A DNA stretch of 64,000 nucleotides from Diabrotica undecimpunctata (GCF_040954645.1 NC_092807.1:80312017-80376016), one strand, 5' to 3'. Positions 12,417 to 25,081 are shown, counted from the first letter of the stretch. Numbers and translations: made by a program. Notes: generated from the sequence alone by a model not told the origin.

Positions 12417-14224
12417 GATCTAGCGGTTAATGAGAGCTCCGTACTAAAACGGTATTATACTAACTCCAGGCGAATCTACACCATGTATATTATTATTTGG
12501 GTAGCGCTTTATGTGGACTCCGACCAACACGTCGGATTAAGTGGACTCTGTAATAGGTTAAAACACTTTTGGGATCCGTATACATTTCTTTGCGTACCCA
12601 ACTAAACTCCTCCGATGTTGCCAATAATTTGATTAGTCGTAGATTTTTAAATTGTACAGCAGGTACGTTTTGGAACTTCAAATTTATTTAAATATCAATC
12701 AATTTAGTCATCGAGAAATTTCACAAATACGTACTTGGTTAATGTAGTTAAATATTTTAATAATTATAATTTATATTACTTGCTTTAATTATAGATAAAC
12801 TGAAATTAGTGTCTATTATAAACTTTGAATAGGCAAGTGTCCATTTTTATGTACTAGAATTTTTTTTAATACATTGGCACTGAAATATTTATTATATTAT
12901 AAATGTACTTTCCGATGTTTCGATTGCTATAGTGTATGACTTACAATATTTGTTTCATCAAGCAGTAAAATTTAAATTATAATAATTTATAAATCAATCT
13001 TAAAATTATAATTTTTTACTGTCTAATTTAAATATTTCGATTTTTTAATGTAGGGAATTCAATATACTACTATACTTTAGATACACATAAACATATAGAT
13101 ATAATATTTCGGTGTCTTATGGTATAATTTTAGCCAACATATCTATTACAATTACATATAATATGTTCGGCCTTATCGTTTTAAATACTTTGTCGCTTGT
13201 GCAAGCTATCATTGTTTTCAATGTTAAATCATTGTTTTTTGTATCTTGCGTTGTCAGGCATATAATTTTTAATTTAGAAGTACATGTATGTATAATATTC
13301 TTTTTTCTGTCACTTGGTTTAAATATAGTACACTTACATTCTTCTTGCTTATTTATTTTTATTCGTAATACTTATAAAGTATGTAATAACGTACCCGTTG
13401 TTGCAAAAATCAACAACGGGTACGAAAGATATCAGGTATTAGGGGTAGTATTTGTCAATCGAAATGCCGCTTACGACATATTAAATTAGAGAAAATTTCT
13501 AAAAAAATTCTATGACGTCCCCTTAGATAAAAACATCACTTGTTTTATTCACAATCTAGATTGAATTGCTCTCTTCTGTTGATTCGCTTGTATTTGTTTT
13601 TCATTTTGTTGATTTTAAGTAAAACATTTTTCGTGTTCTCTTCACTTTGTTGAAGATGTCGCAGACGGGAGAGAGTTTCTTATGAGATCAATATCATTAC
13701 CATATGCTAGAAGTGCTTGGTACTTTGGGCCATTAATGGATTGCATTTTAAATAGGCGATTTCTATTTTAGTAAGCTGTTCTTTAATTTTTTGAATATTT
13801 GAATTGAGAATCTGTATATTATTCGACTGTTTTATAACAGTGTTTCTTGTGTTATAGAATATAGTGCTGTTTATATAGTGCTGTTTAATAATAATAAAGT
13901 TCAAGCAACAATTCATATATGCAATAACTTGGTACTGATATCTCTGCTCCCCCATACCAGGTAGCAGTCCCGAAAACATTAAAACTGCTACACTCATGCT
14001 TCCTATTATCCAACGATTAGCCAGTCCAGGACTATACCCTTATTATGGTACTAATATTGCTGCTGTCCCTTATAAGTGAATAAAATATGCAAGGAAGGTT
14101 TTGGCAATTTAATAGGATTTTGTATGTTAGAATATTATTACTCCGAGAAAGTGAAAAATATCTATTTGTTATACGGATTTAATCTATAGATGAAATATTA
14201 GAATGCTATTAGCAGCAAATAATC
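12417..14224 (-). repeat. Right arm of the large inverted repeat
   Basis: It starts AGATCTAGCGGTTAATG, the complement of the inner end of the left arm. It ends around GCTAATAGCATTCTAAT, complementary to about 62-100. It is shorter because it lacks the LINE material found only in the left arm at about 430-1310 and 1620-2770. A hydrophobic frame at 13112-13489 matches one at 2771-3154. Its last residues are LINE reverse transcriptase (RYQVLGVVFVNRNAAYDILN), so it is not a membrane-protein gene. Confidence 0.75.
13530..13997 (-). pseudogene. LINE reverse transcriptase relic in right arm
   Basis: The minus strand reads NSNIQKIKEQLTKIEIAYLK, then NPLMAQSTKHF. After a frame change come NDIDLIRN-like sequence and KINKMKNKYKRINRRE. 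It is the partner of 1310-1620 in the left arm. The catalytic palm box is degraded. Confidence 0.6.
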
Positions 14225-14253
14225 TGGCAGATAATATGCTGGAATTAGCAGTA

Positions 14254-14298
14254 GCATGTACTAACAGTGGCCATACCTAGTCCACTGTTAGTACATGC
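14254..14298. repeat. Perfect hairpin at arm/LINE junction
   Basis: Arms of 17 bp, GCATGTACTAACAGTGG (14254-14270) and its exact complement (14282-14298), enclose an 11-base loop. It lies between the end of the right arm and the next LINE relic. Confidence 0.9.
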
Positions 14299-14299
14299 T

Positions 14300-16080
14300 T
14301 TTAGAAAAGAGAAAGCCAACTTATCCAATTTAAAAGCAGACAAAATCAATTCCAAATATGGATCGTAAGCCAATCCCTTATGTAAAGACTATAAAGTAAT
14401 AATTAGTGAAACTGTAAGCCAACAGCATAAAGTGCTGGTACTAGATATACAAGTAAAATATGAAATAAAACCAAAATATCGAGGAGAGTCACAAAAACAA
14501 TTAATTGACGTTAACAAGCGACAAAGTAGTTCAATTTAGAACAGAAATAAAAAAAGAATGTGTTGGAATATGGAAAAAGGTCATAATGAAATTTGGAGAA
14601 ATGTGTCAAAAATTATTAAAGAGGGTGTAACTAAAATACTTGAAAAAATCTCAGAAAATTTACTTAAAAATTGGTAAATATAGATAGTCAGACGATGTTT
14701 AAGACAATATAAAAGACAAGAGAAGATTATATAAGGAGGGACAAAAAAACATATCAGAATAAGATTATCAAAAGTATCAAATAGATAAAGAGGAAGCAAA
14801 TGTGCGGTAGCACAATCTAAGGTAGCAGCGCATGAAAAGCTGTACAATGAACTGAGTACTAAGAAAAAAACATATACAAAATTGTTAAAAGTGGAGCAAA
14901 GAAAACCAAAGATTTTAATCAGATTAAATGTATACGAGATAAATACATTAAACTATTTATGCAAGGAAAGGATCTAAAAAATAGCTACAAGGAGTTCTTT
15001 AACGACCAATTAAACTAAGAGTTTGAGAAAGCATCTATAGAGGCAACAGAGACAGTAATAGCAATGGTGCCGAAAATGACGACCGCGGAAGTAATTCAAG
15101 AGCTACATAAGATGAAAAAAGAAAAGGCATAGGTCCTGATGGCATCCCTGGATATATATGATCAGCATTAGGAAGATCAGGAACAAGTTGGCTAACAGGA
15201 CTATTTATTCTTCTTCTTCTTCTTCTAATGGCGCTACAACCCTTTGTGAGTCTTGGCCTGCTTAACAATGTTCTTCCATTCTGCCCTGTCGGATACTTTC
15301 CTTCGCCACTGCCTGATGTTCATGGTTTTAAGATCCCTCTCTACGTCGTCTATCCATCTTTTACGGGGCCTTCCTCTTGTTCTGTTTCCTTGGGGCTTCC
15401 ATCTCTGGACTACTTTTACATCTCACAAACAGGACTATTTAATAGAATTTTGAAAGTAAGGCGAATACCGGATGAATGGAGAAGTAGCATTTTAGTACCT
15501 GTATACAAAAACAAAGTAGATGTTAAACTCTGTACAAACTATAGAGCCCTAAAACTACTCTGTCACACCATGAAACTGTGGGAGAGAATAATTGATAGTA
15601 GGATAGAGGAAGAAACAGAAATATTAGGAAATCAGTTTAAATTCATGCAAGGCATATCAACAACGGATGCAATTTTTATCATAAGGCAAGCAATGGAAAA
15701 CTAATGTTAGAACAAGTGAGGGTAAGACTGATAAATTTCATTTGAGAATAGTATTGCATCAGGGGTCAGTGCTAATCCCTTATCTCTTCTAATTAGTGTT
15801 GGAAAAATTAACGAAAACATGTTAAGGAGATATCCCTTGGTGCCTTATGTATGCTAACGATGTGGTGTTAGTAAGAGATAAGGAGAGATAATTGAATTAA
15901 TGATTGAGACAATGGAGATGGGCGCTTGAGCAAAAAGGTCTAAAAATAAGGTAAACAAAAACAGAGTATCTAAAGTGTGCATTTAAAAATCAACATTAGA
16001 TATTGATATTGGATACCCTATACTATCAACGGAAATACTAAGATCACACGGGGAGAATAATATGGGTTATTTCTGGTTTC
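14300..16080 (+). pseudogene. RTE/BovB-like LINE relic
   Basis: The end of an endonuclease domain reads VSQQHKVLVLDIQVKYEI (about 14410-14465). The linker includes KVAAHEKLYNELSTKKKTYT (about 14820-14880). The reverse transcriptase start reads VIQELHKMKKEKA (about 15090), then after a nested insertion NRILKVRRIPDEWRSSILVP and CTNYRALKLLCHTMKLWERI to 15704. TDKFHLRIVLHQGSVL and a damaged YAND box (near 15850) follow. Sequence between the AMEN block and the VLHQG block is missing, so there is an internal deletion. The catalytic site is mutated and several frames are broken. Confidence 0.8.
15208..15427 (-). mobile_element. LINE 3' fragment with (AAG)n tail and 14-bp duplication
   Basis: A 220-bp insertion flanked by perfect AACAGGACTATTTA repeats (15194-15207 and 15428-15441). 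On the minus strand it encodes a LINE C-terminus (GRPRKRWIDDVERDLKTMN, AEWKNIVKQAKTHKGL) and ends in (AAG)n. It interrupts the host LINE reading frame at WLTGLF/NRILKV. Removing one repeat and the insert leaves the frame open across the junction, which confirms the boundaries. Confidence 0.95.
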
Positions 16081-16570
16081 GTCAAAATTTACGCTGAAAT
16101 TACTAACAAGAGAGTGCTCTCACTTCCACATGTTGAAATTGATATATAGTACCAACAGATGCTAGTCATATACCATCAGCACTAATAAAATGGAAACTAT
16201 CAAATTAATGTCAATTTCATTTAATCAAACGTACTAACCTTAAAAATGATCATTTAAGATAACACACCTCAAAAATATTGACAATAAATTAAAAATAGCT
16301 TAAGCGTTATAAAAGTAACAGAGCAGCAAAGCTCACAGTATGAGAATAGTGCCTCGTACTTTTATAAAGAAATTTGTTGACAGACAAATATTTATTTTTT
16401 TATATACTAGGTTCTAAGAAAAGTGTACTCAAAACGAATAAATATTATCTAACAAGTGTTTTATTCCAGTTTCATATGAAAGCACCAGATCTTAGATATT
16501 ATAAATTTCGTCATAGGTGCAAATTATAAATGAAAACCAAATAGCATATAGTGAAATATAAATATCTTAG
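16081..16570. other. AT-rich intergenic stretch
   Basis: No gene, RNA or repeat boundary recognised before the piggyBac terminus at 16571. Confidence 0.4.
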
Positions 16571-17881
16571 CCCTCTATTGGCCGACTTTTTTGTAAACTT
16601 GTTTGTTTATAAAATGTTTTAATTTGTATATGTGCTCAAATATCCATTTACAACAACTAGTAATTTTTTTAGATTTTTTAAATTTCGTTTGGGGAGAGTA
16701 TCATTTGTTCATCAATACACAATTTTTAACTCATTGGAATACTTTGAAAATTTTAAAATAGACCGTTGATGAATGGTCTAATTTTGTATAACTTATCATT
16801 ATTGTTGACCATATTTTCGTTATTATTGAAATGCATTTTAGTTTTTATTTCTTCCCAGCGATTCCTAGATATAGTATCGACTATTTGAGCAATACGTGTT
16901 TCCTTCTGCCAAAATGATCTTGTCCTTGGCAAGCCATATATTGACATCAGTAGAACAGATCCAATAAATTGGTTTAATTCTGCTAGTGTCATATTCAATG
17001 GTTTATTTATATTCTTTTGCAGTGCATACAAATTACTTTGTTCTACTATGTTTTCCAGCATATTGGTAGATATCATCTTTTTAAAATAATGTAGAGGGGA
17101 TTCCGGTTCTAATAATTTGCATGTTGGTAAATTACCTTTCCATTCTGGAATTGGAAATACTGTTCGAGAACCACTCTTCCACTGAATGTTTTTTACGATC
17201 ATTTTTGACCTTTTGAGCACATTTTGTTCAGTGTGTTTTTCAGTTTTATCGGTATCGCCCTCATCTTCATCTTAGTCTAAATCTAAATTGGTATCCTGGT
17301 CTAAATTTGCTTCGTACAAATCGTCTTCATTTTCCATTTTATTTGATTCTGGATCGATTAATATCTGGGTACCTGGAAAATTTATTATTACTTTCTTATT
17401 ATCACTATCAAAGTCAGAGTCTTTGGATTCCTCGGATAAATACTGCTTTTCCCGTAGAACGTTTTTGTATCCATCTTAAAGAAATAATTTAAAATAATAT
17501 GGTAAAGTGTGGATTCAAAGCAACATACCTGTTTTTTATCACAGTACTGAAACAACACAATAAAATAAACAAATGTCAACGGTAATCAATATCTAAATGC
17601 TGATATAATGCCTCTGTATGTATTTTTATATAAATTGTACACAATTTATAACAATAAATCACGATCGAAAATACAAACTAATAAGGCAGTCATGTCCATT
17701 TGACATACTGTTAAACATTTCCATATAGGTTTCGTCATAGGTTCATAGAGTGTAATAAAATGTATAACCAAATATTGCCTGAAATTAACAGAGGGCATAC
17801 TAGAGTCGGAAATTGTTTTAAAAAAGTTTTCTGCATCAAAAACTCCTTTGTTACCTTGAGTACACACGGGGCTATAGAGGG
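16571..17881 (-). mobile_element. Internally deleted piggyBac-family transposon
   Basis: The ends are CCCTCTATTGGCC (16571) and, on the other strand, CCCTCTATAGCCC (from 17881). They match at 11 of 13 bases. The right side is flanked by TTAA (17882-17885), the left by TTAG (16567-16570), a one-base decay of the TTAA target typical of piggyBac. Only the N-terminal part of the transposase remains between the ends, so this is a deletion derivative. The 5' part on the minus strand includes intron-like signals (a pyrimidine run with TTTCAG, and CAGGTATG) near 17525-17560. Confidence 0.85.
16753..17490 (-). pseudogene. Truncated piggyBac transposase
   Basis: An acidic leader (about 17230-17490; EESKDSDFDSDNKK, then a stop in DLD/DEDEGD) precedes an open frame of 155 codons at 16753-17220. 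It reads SPLHYFKKM, ELNQFIGSVLLMSIYG, TRSFWQKETR, NRWEEIKTKMHFNNN and DKLYKIRPF. This is the characteristic N-terminal half of the DDE_Tnp_1_7 domain. Full-length proteins are near 550-600 residues. Here the frame stops before the catalytic aspartates and the cysteine-rich tail, so it cannot catalyse transposition. It might still bind DNA, which is speculative. Confidence 0.85.
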
Positions 17882-17959
17882 TTAAAATAGCTGTATCGAG
17901 CGAGGATAAGGTTATTGATGAGGAAAAAAAGACCTATCGCTAAGGAAGTGAGAAAGTAA

Positions 17960-19145
17960 TAGGCAAACGCAAAGAGCACTTTAATTACATTAAATGAAAT
18001 ATGCATTACAATCTATCATGACACACATATCTTGATACACATAAAACAAGACAATTAATAAACACGTTAAGAGAATCTTAAGAAATAATAACCAAAATTT
18101 AATTTTTAATACACAAAAGAAATAATGATATACAGAAGATACACAAATTAAAGAAACGTTATCCCCTTATTGTACGCAAGAGAGATACCTCTAGGAAAAA
18201 TCAAAACGATCGAAAATATATACCAAAACAACACAATAAAAGTAAAAGTAGAAGAAGAACTAACCGACCCTATTGAAGGTGACAATGGAATAAGACAGGA
18301 ATATTACCTGAGTCCTCTATTATTCAACCTGATTATGGATGAAATAATAAAAAATAAGAACTAAAAAAGGATACCAAATGGAAGAAAAACAAATTAAAAT
18401 AATCTGCTGTGCAGACGACGCAATACTACTCTTTTAAAGTGAAAATGATTTACAACGTATGCTGTACCAATTTCATATAACCACCAGAAAATTTAATATG
18501 TTAATTTGCCCAATAGAGACAAAATGCATGGTTACAACAGCAAATTTACTAAGATGTTAATTGGAGCTGGAAGGTCATATAATAGAACAAGTGTTAGAGC
18601 TTAAATATCTAGGCATCACATTATCTAGCTACGGAAAGCTCGAAACTAAAGTGGAAGACCCAGTGAATAGAGCAAACAGAGCCACAGGCTGCATAAATGA
18701 AACATTATGAAGAAATAAAAATATCGAAACAGAAACGAAAGGCAGAATTTACAAAACAGTCATCAGACCAATAATGACATACGCGGCAGAAACAAGATCT
18801 GACACAGAGAGGACAAAAAGGATATGAAACAGCAGAGATGAAAACATTTAGAAAAATTTATGGTAAGACACTATGGGACAGAGCTAGAAGTACATATATA
18901 CGACGTAGGTGCAAGGTGAAGAACATCAAAAACTGGTTAAGAAATAGAAGAGTAGAATGAAACGATCATATAAGCCGAATGACAACAAATAAAACAATAA
19001 AGACGGCAAGAGACGGTTAACCCATAGGAAGACGATCAGTAGGACGACCACGAAAACGATGGAAAGGCAACTTACTGGAGGCACATTGAAAAACAGACAG
19101 TTATGTCTATATGAAAAGAAAAAGTAGAAGAAGAAGAAGATACAC
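17960..19145 (+). pseudogene. LINE reverse transcriptase relic with (AAG)n tail
   Basis: The frame at 18170-18364 reads PLGKIKTIENIYQNNTIKVK, GIRQEYYLSPLLFNLIMDEI. CADDAILLF (about 18410, where YADD is expected) and LKYLGITLSSYGKLETKVED (about 18600) follow, then TKGRIYKTVIRPIMTYAAET (about 18740). It ends in AGAAGAAGAAGAAG (about 19127-19140). The catalytic DD pair survives, but stops are frequent. 5'-truncated. Confidence 0.8.
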
Positions 19146-20060
19146 AGGATAACCATTAAAATAGTTGCAAGAAAGATAAAATAAATCAGTCATATTAATG
19201 TAGAATAGCAGAGGACAGAGTATTTGTCATAGCTTTGGACAAGTACCCAATTGAAAAAAGAACACAGGTCGTTCAAAAAAGACGGAACTCTAGAAAGAAA
19301 ATAGCATAGATTTAAAAAAATAAAAGCCTAAACATGTCTTTTTCTACTTTTTTAATATTGAAGATACGTAAATAGTACATTGAATTAAAATGTAACCTTT
19401 GATATCTGTGATAAACCCATCACCTGAACAGTGGCGCCGATGTATGTAGTTAAGATTGTTCACACTTATTTTACCTGTTTATTTTTTTATTATCTATATA
19501 TGAGTTGTGACAGATATCACAAACTTATTTATTTTCCACAAAGAGGTTCTTTAGAACCTAAAATTATTACTATACAAATCTGATTCGACATATCTTCAAA
19601 AAGTAATACACGGCATGTAAAATTTAAATTTTTAATAAAAAGTAAAAGATTACGCATTACTTATGGGGTTTAAAAAACGAGCCTTTAGGAAGATTGAAGT
19701 ATTAATAAGACCACCGCAATCGGGCATACCCCGGGTAATGATTAATTAATTAATCGGCTAATTCTTCAGTCACCCCTTTAATATGATTTTGTCAAATTGG
19801 TCCTTTTTAGGACCAACTATTCTAATAACATATGTCTATAACTGTTAAGGGTATATCTAAAAATCAAGAAACTTTACTTTATTTAAACTTATCAGACATA
19901 TGAGCTAAACACGAATCTGACTAATTTCTAGTACAGGAAACACATATATATGGCCTAACCTAGGGTATTTGGTATATAGCTGATCGCTGAAAACCACATT
20001 ATAGATATAGACATACTATTTCTATCGGAAAAAAAGCAAAGAATAACTCAAAGTAAGAAA
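19146..20060. other. Stretch without recognised genes
   Basis: No coding block or repeat structure was recognised here. Confidence 0.4.
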
Positions 20061-21040
20061 GAACAAAACCAGTCAGCTAAGAGAACCTTTTAATGATTTT
20101 GAGCTTGGATCCACCATCTACATATTTAATGAAAAATAATACAAATACCGACATTGAGGATCTGAGCACAAAGCTTATTACGAAATCTGGACCAAAAATA
20201 CTACAATGGCTTATCCAGATGATGAACAACTGTATTCAAATTAGGAGATACCCAAAGTCTAGAGACAAGCCAAAGTTGTTACCTTGCTTAAACCTGGCAA
20301 AAACTCCAACGACCACAAAAACTATCAGCCGAAATTTTTAGTTTGTCAGCCATTCAAAGTAATGTACATCACAAATACTAAATCAAAGATGGGTACGAAA
20401 AATATCGGGTATCAGTGGTGGTATTTTTCAATCTAAATGCCGCTTACGACACCTTAACTTACAGAATATTTTTTCAAAAACTATATGATATCCCCTTGGA
20501 TAACAAACTCACTTATATTGTCTGCTTATGCCTACACAAGAGAATATTTTTTATATCACTCAATGGTAAGAATAGCAGATGAAGAACGGTCTCGCTTGGG
20601 GTAGCATAAAGGCACCTACACTGTATAACATTTACACAAACGAACGATCCATACCGGTAGATACTAGGACTTCTATTATATAGACGATACACCTATTATT
20701 GCACAATAAAAATAAACTATGAATCAATTTTCAGCCAAAACCCCTGAAAAGCTCGTGTGTGCTCCTTCAATTTCCCTAACATAGACGCTTTCACAAAACT
20801 GAACATCCAATAATGTCATGATTGTTGAACGTAGACTCCCTATAAATTCCTTGAAAATAGTTTGTATCGCACGGGGTCAGTCACAGATTATTGTTTAAAA
20901 CTAAAAGGTAAATTGAGGACCAGAAATAATATTGTTCGCAAGCTTGTCAGCTAAAAATGAGGTGCACATCCTTCCACCCTTAAAACATAGACGCTTGCAC
21001 TATATGCATCTGCCGCCGAATATACCTTGTTAGACAAATT
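20060..21040 (+). pseudogene. Jockey/CR1-like LINE reverse transcriptase relic
   Basis: 20093-20341 encodes LITKSGPKILQWLIQMMNNC, the block before the catalytic core. Downstream, in shifting frames, come YEKYRVSGGIFQSKCRLRHL-like sequence (about 20395-20460), LGVA-type decay of the PQGSV box (about 20600) and a YIDDT-like box near 20675. 20370-21020 is homologous to the reverse complement of about 2250-2830. Heavily mutated. Confidence 0.65.
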
Positions 21041-21189
21041 AACCATTCTTTGTTTTTGTGCACACTACTACCAATTTTAACACAAAAATATCTATTGTAG
21101 CTCTTAACCATATTTATTTTGAGATAACCGTTCATCGAGATATCATATGTAGTACACAAATAAGACCAGAACTAAAATAATAAAAAAGC

Positions 21190-21879
21190 TTTATAAAAGA
21201 TATCGCAGAAGATTGGATGAAATAAAATTAGTTTTTATTAATCGGATGCTTACATAAGACGTACAAAGACATACTCACGCAAACAAAATATATTACGAAA
21301 TTTCTGTAATTAAAAAAAACATCGAGTTCGGCATTGAACTAATAAAATTATATTAAATAAAAGAACATTTTTAAAAATGCAGAAAAAATAAAATTTCCTA
21401 TGCAAGCGAATATTCCATTAAATAATAAGCCCAAATCCTTTTGTATCTATATACCTGTTTTTAAAGAACCAGTTACCTTTTAGTACGTAGTTATACCAGG
21501 TAATAAGATATCCTCTGTTACTCAGTGTAATGCGTATTGGATTACACTGTCTACGAACAGTAGATAAAAATAAGGAGCCCATATGAACCGTTCAGGGTAT
21601 ATGCTGAAAATATACGGTATAATCGCACAGTTGCCAAACTCTCAGAGCTTACTTAAACCGATAAACGTATGGTTCAAATATACATTGAAGAAGATCTGTA
21701 CGACCCCTATAATATATACACGTGAACTAAACGATATACATTTATGATACAGGGGTATTTACGGGCTCCAAAAAATTTTTATAAATTATTAAACTCTACA
21801 TGTTGATGAATCGACAGAACCAATATTATGGAATGGTCAAGTGAGCTCCGTATATCGGTATCCACTTGACCACGGAGCT

Positions 21880-21882
<3 letters not shown>
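21190..21882 (-). repeat. Palindrome-capped interspersed repeat, copy A
   Basis: It is the reverse complement of 62851-63470. Shared landmarks are CACTTGACCATTCC-type sequence, CCCTGTATCATAAATGTATA, CACGTGTATATATTATAGGG and GATACAAAAGGATTT. The end at 21842-21881 forms a stem (TGAGCTCCGT/ACGGAGCTCA) with a 20-base loop and then meets a (TA)n tract. No protein is evident. The family is unrecognised. Confidence 0.8.
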
Positions 21883-21962
<80 letters not shown>

Positions 21963-21986
21963 AATATATATATATATATACATATG

Positions 21987-22019
<33 letters not shown>

Positions 22020-22055
22020 AATATATATATATACATATATGTATATATATATACA

Positions 22056-22096
<41 letters not shown>
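21883..22096. repeat. (TA)n tract with TACATATG interruptions
   Basis: TA repeat with repeated ATACATATGTATA palindromic variants. Confidence 0.95.
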
Positions 22097-22098
<2 letters not shown>

Positions 22099-22330
22099 CC
22101 GACAGCTAAGATTAATACTATTACAGGAATTAATATTCCGAACCCCCAGACACTACTACATTGACCACTAACCAATGCGTTACTGGTACTGGAAACAGAT
22201 GACGGTTTAGTGATACCGTCGATGTTGACGTAATTTGGGTAGAGGTTGGTGTGTGGGTTAGCGTGTTCATTGGCGCGGTGAGCGGCGCGGGGGTTGACTC
22301 GAAAATTTCTGACAGTAGTATTTTGATTGA
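22097..22330 (-). other. GC-richer segment with weak similarity to 26160-26345
   Basis: On the minus strand this reads as a Pro/Ala/Asn-rich stretch. [18 protein letters not shown] and the hydrophobic [10 protein letters not shown] follow, ending at the TA tract. Parts align at DNA level with 26160-26345 on the plus strand (GCGCCAAT, CCAACCT, AGTAA.GTATTG.TTAGTG). It may be a divergent repeat family. No function recognised. Confidence 0.35.
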
Positions 22331-22890
22331 CGGACTATATTTTCTTTATGAGAGGTCTAAAACGGATAAAGAGCTATGGTTATGAAGTTTTCTAAATCTA
22401 TTTTGTGATGATGGTGTTAACCTAGAGCTGAAATTGAGTAGGAGTTATATTATATTACATTTTTCCATAATAATTTGTTTTAATATTTCTTTAGGTATAT
22501 AAATGAAAATAAATATATTAAATTTATAAAATTCTTTCATGGCTATTTGAGGTCATAATAAATCAAGTTTTTTTATATGTAATTCTTTATTAACCCCTTT
22601 GTTAACCTTAAATGAATAAAACATATTTTATATTTGACATTTGGATTTCAACAGCGGCCATTTTAATTTGTATTTTAACAACTACTTTCGAGATAGAAGG
22701 TGAAAAATGCAACAGTAAAGAAGATTCAGAATCATATTAAAAAAGATCAATTTTAGACAACCAAAGAGTGTGGTAGTTGGGCCCGAAAATTTTAATAAAG
22801 CGTTAAATCACATATTGCTACTTTTATTACTTGACATTAAGAATAACAAATATTGGAATTGATGTTTTTAATATAAGTACACTGTAGCTA
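22331..22890. other. AT-rich stretch, nothing recognised
   Basis: No coding or structural signal was found. Confidence 0.4.
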
Positions 22891-22894
22891 TTCT

Positions 22895-23640
22895 TCTTCT
22901 TCGTGCGCCTTATCCTTTAACGACATTGGCGATCATCAGGGCCCATTTTATTCTATCTGCAGCATTTCTGGGGTTCTATTGTTGCTTTTCTACTCCACTG
23001 CTTTAATTTTTTTATGCACAACGTGCGACATCTCTCCAGACCTCTTTTTCCTTCCACTTTCTCTTGTAGAACCAATCGCATCAACTCATATTTTTTATTT
23101 CTTAGTTTGTGACGAAAGTAGCTTATTTTTTTTTCCTCATAGTGTTGAGTATTTCTTTTTCCTTTTTTACCTTTCTTAATGTTTCTATATTTGTTACGTG
23201 TTGTATCATTGATATTTTCCATATTCTTCGATAATACCACATCTCGAAGCTGATGATACGTAGCATCTATACTACTACTAATACTCTATAAGTATAGTTC
23301 TGATTTCTATTCTTAATTTTACTTTACATAATACTGCGTTCATCTTATTGAAATTACTTCTAGCCATCTGAATACGTCGTTTTATTTCAAAGCTTTTTCT
23401 TTAAAGTTGATTTTGTCGTCTTTATTCTGCTTCTTACTGACAATTATGATTTGTTTTTGTGTTCAGAGACATTCCATACCTCTCGCAGCAGCTAGTGCGA
23501 TCAACTAAAAGTTACAGCCCTTCTCGGCTCTTCTCAAGGAGTATCGTATCGACTGCATATCTGAGATAATTTACTAGTATTCCGTTAATTTATATGCCTT
23601 TATTGATTTCTTCTAATGCCTTCGTTAGAGAGGATGCTCC
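22895..23640 (-). pseudogene. LINE reverse transcriptase relic with (AAG)n tail
   Basis: From 23640 down the minus strand reads KALEEINKGI, ILVNYLRYAVDTILLEKSRE (the YADD box decayed to YAVD) and CCERYGMSLNTKT. After frame changes come YFRHKLRNKKYELMRLVLQ, EGKRGLERCR and IKKLKQWSR (22953-23240). It ends in (AAG)n at about 22895-22903. It is the same tail family as 545-819 and 31972-32225. Confidence 0.8.
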
Positions 23641-25020
23641 TAAAACACATTAATATCACACTGAAGGTATATTATAGAAAAACAAATATAGCACATATGG
23701 CTATAATAATATAGCCATTATTATATTATAAGAAAACGAAACGTCAAATCTTTCATTTAATTTTAGGTATTTTAAAATTAAGAATTTAGTTGAACAATAT
23801 GTATGGCCTAGAGGTTCATTTTTATTCTCGACGACACATGAGAATCACTTAATCTTGCAGTTACTGCAGTTACTAAATTTACTCAGAGAAGTCAGAAGCT
23901 TTGTTTATCACATACTACTGAGAACTACGATAACCCCGGAATAATGCTCAACAACAAGAAATATACCGTAAGCTATCCATCTTTATGAGCTGTTCCTCTA
24001 AATGTCAGCGAATAATTAACAAAAATTAGTACCGCTAGAGAACCAAATATGTAATTCCAATGAACTCTTGATTGTTCATTACATCCCAGATTTGTTTTTT
24101 TACCGTTTTCCTATATAGTTATTAAATAATTAACTAGAACTGACCTTAAGGCGGTTAAGAAACCGGATTACCTTTGAGAAACTCTGAACTAGTTAGATCT
24201 AGCGAAATCGTTAATTTTGGACTACAATTTGAATCTCAAAGTAGAATGTAATTTATACATCTGCATTTTGCATGTCGTTGATTGTAGATTAAACTAGTTT
24301 TATATCGTTATTTTTATGTTTATATATTATATAGTGCCATTGTGTGGTAAAATTTAAACATTAGTATTAAATTTCAAGATTTTTGCTATTAAAGTTTGAC
24401 CCATAACATTATTATACTTTTAACGATAAAAAATTTATATATGGTCGATTTAATTGTTTAGGTGACAATGTCATTAAAATGTAAGTAATTAAATAAGATA
24501 TTCCTGTTCCTCATAACTCATACACAAAAATGTACACCTACACTGACAAACTATCATGTCTATGCGTCTTCTTCGAATAATAAAACAATCTTAAACACTT
24601 TGGCTTAATCACCAACAGGCGACATGTCTATCACTTTAGTATACAGTTATCTTGTAAATACTTTTAATGGACCCATTAGTTCTAGCAAAAGCTGCCACCT
24701 TCGCCTATTAACAACTGAAGACAAATTAATTACACAGACAAGTACACCTTCTTCATGATTCTTAACAGTACAGCAGCTTGATTAACTGAGTACAATTTAT
24801 ATATTTATTTAAATAAAATCTTGAATTAGGCAGAACCAAATAAATATTAATGGAAAGCAAGTATAGATATGATGGACAACTACATATTTATCTAAAATAT
24901 GAGATTAAGGCATACGCATATTATTACGGTGGGCTTTAAAGAGATAAAATCAAATTAAACTTACACATAAATTTAAAAAATAAACATCGATGAATGCTTA
25001 TTATCTGCAATAACGTCACA

Positions 25021-25025
<5 letters not shown>
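23641..25025. other. AT-rich stretch, nothing recognised
   Basis: About 1.4 kb without a recognisable coding block, repeat edge or RNA gene. Confidence 0.4.

Positions 25026-25080
<55 letters not shown>
25026..25080. repeat. (TA)n tract
   Basis: Pure TA, directly downstream (on the minus strand) of the hammerhead-like motif. Confidence 0.95.

Positions 25081-25081
<1 letters not shown>

Noticed and set aside
17646..17867. 73-codon minus-strand frame near the piggyBac terminus
   Set aside because: It lies in the 5' noncoding part of the element, next to intron-like signals, with no transposase motif.
19430..19450. AGTGGCGCCGATG as a retroviral-type primer-binding site
   Set aside because: No LTR pair or pol sequence lies beside it; a chance match cannot be excluded.
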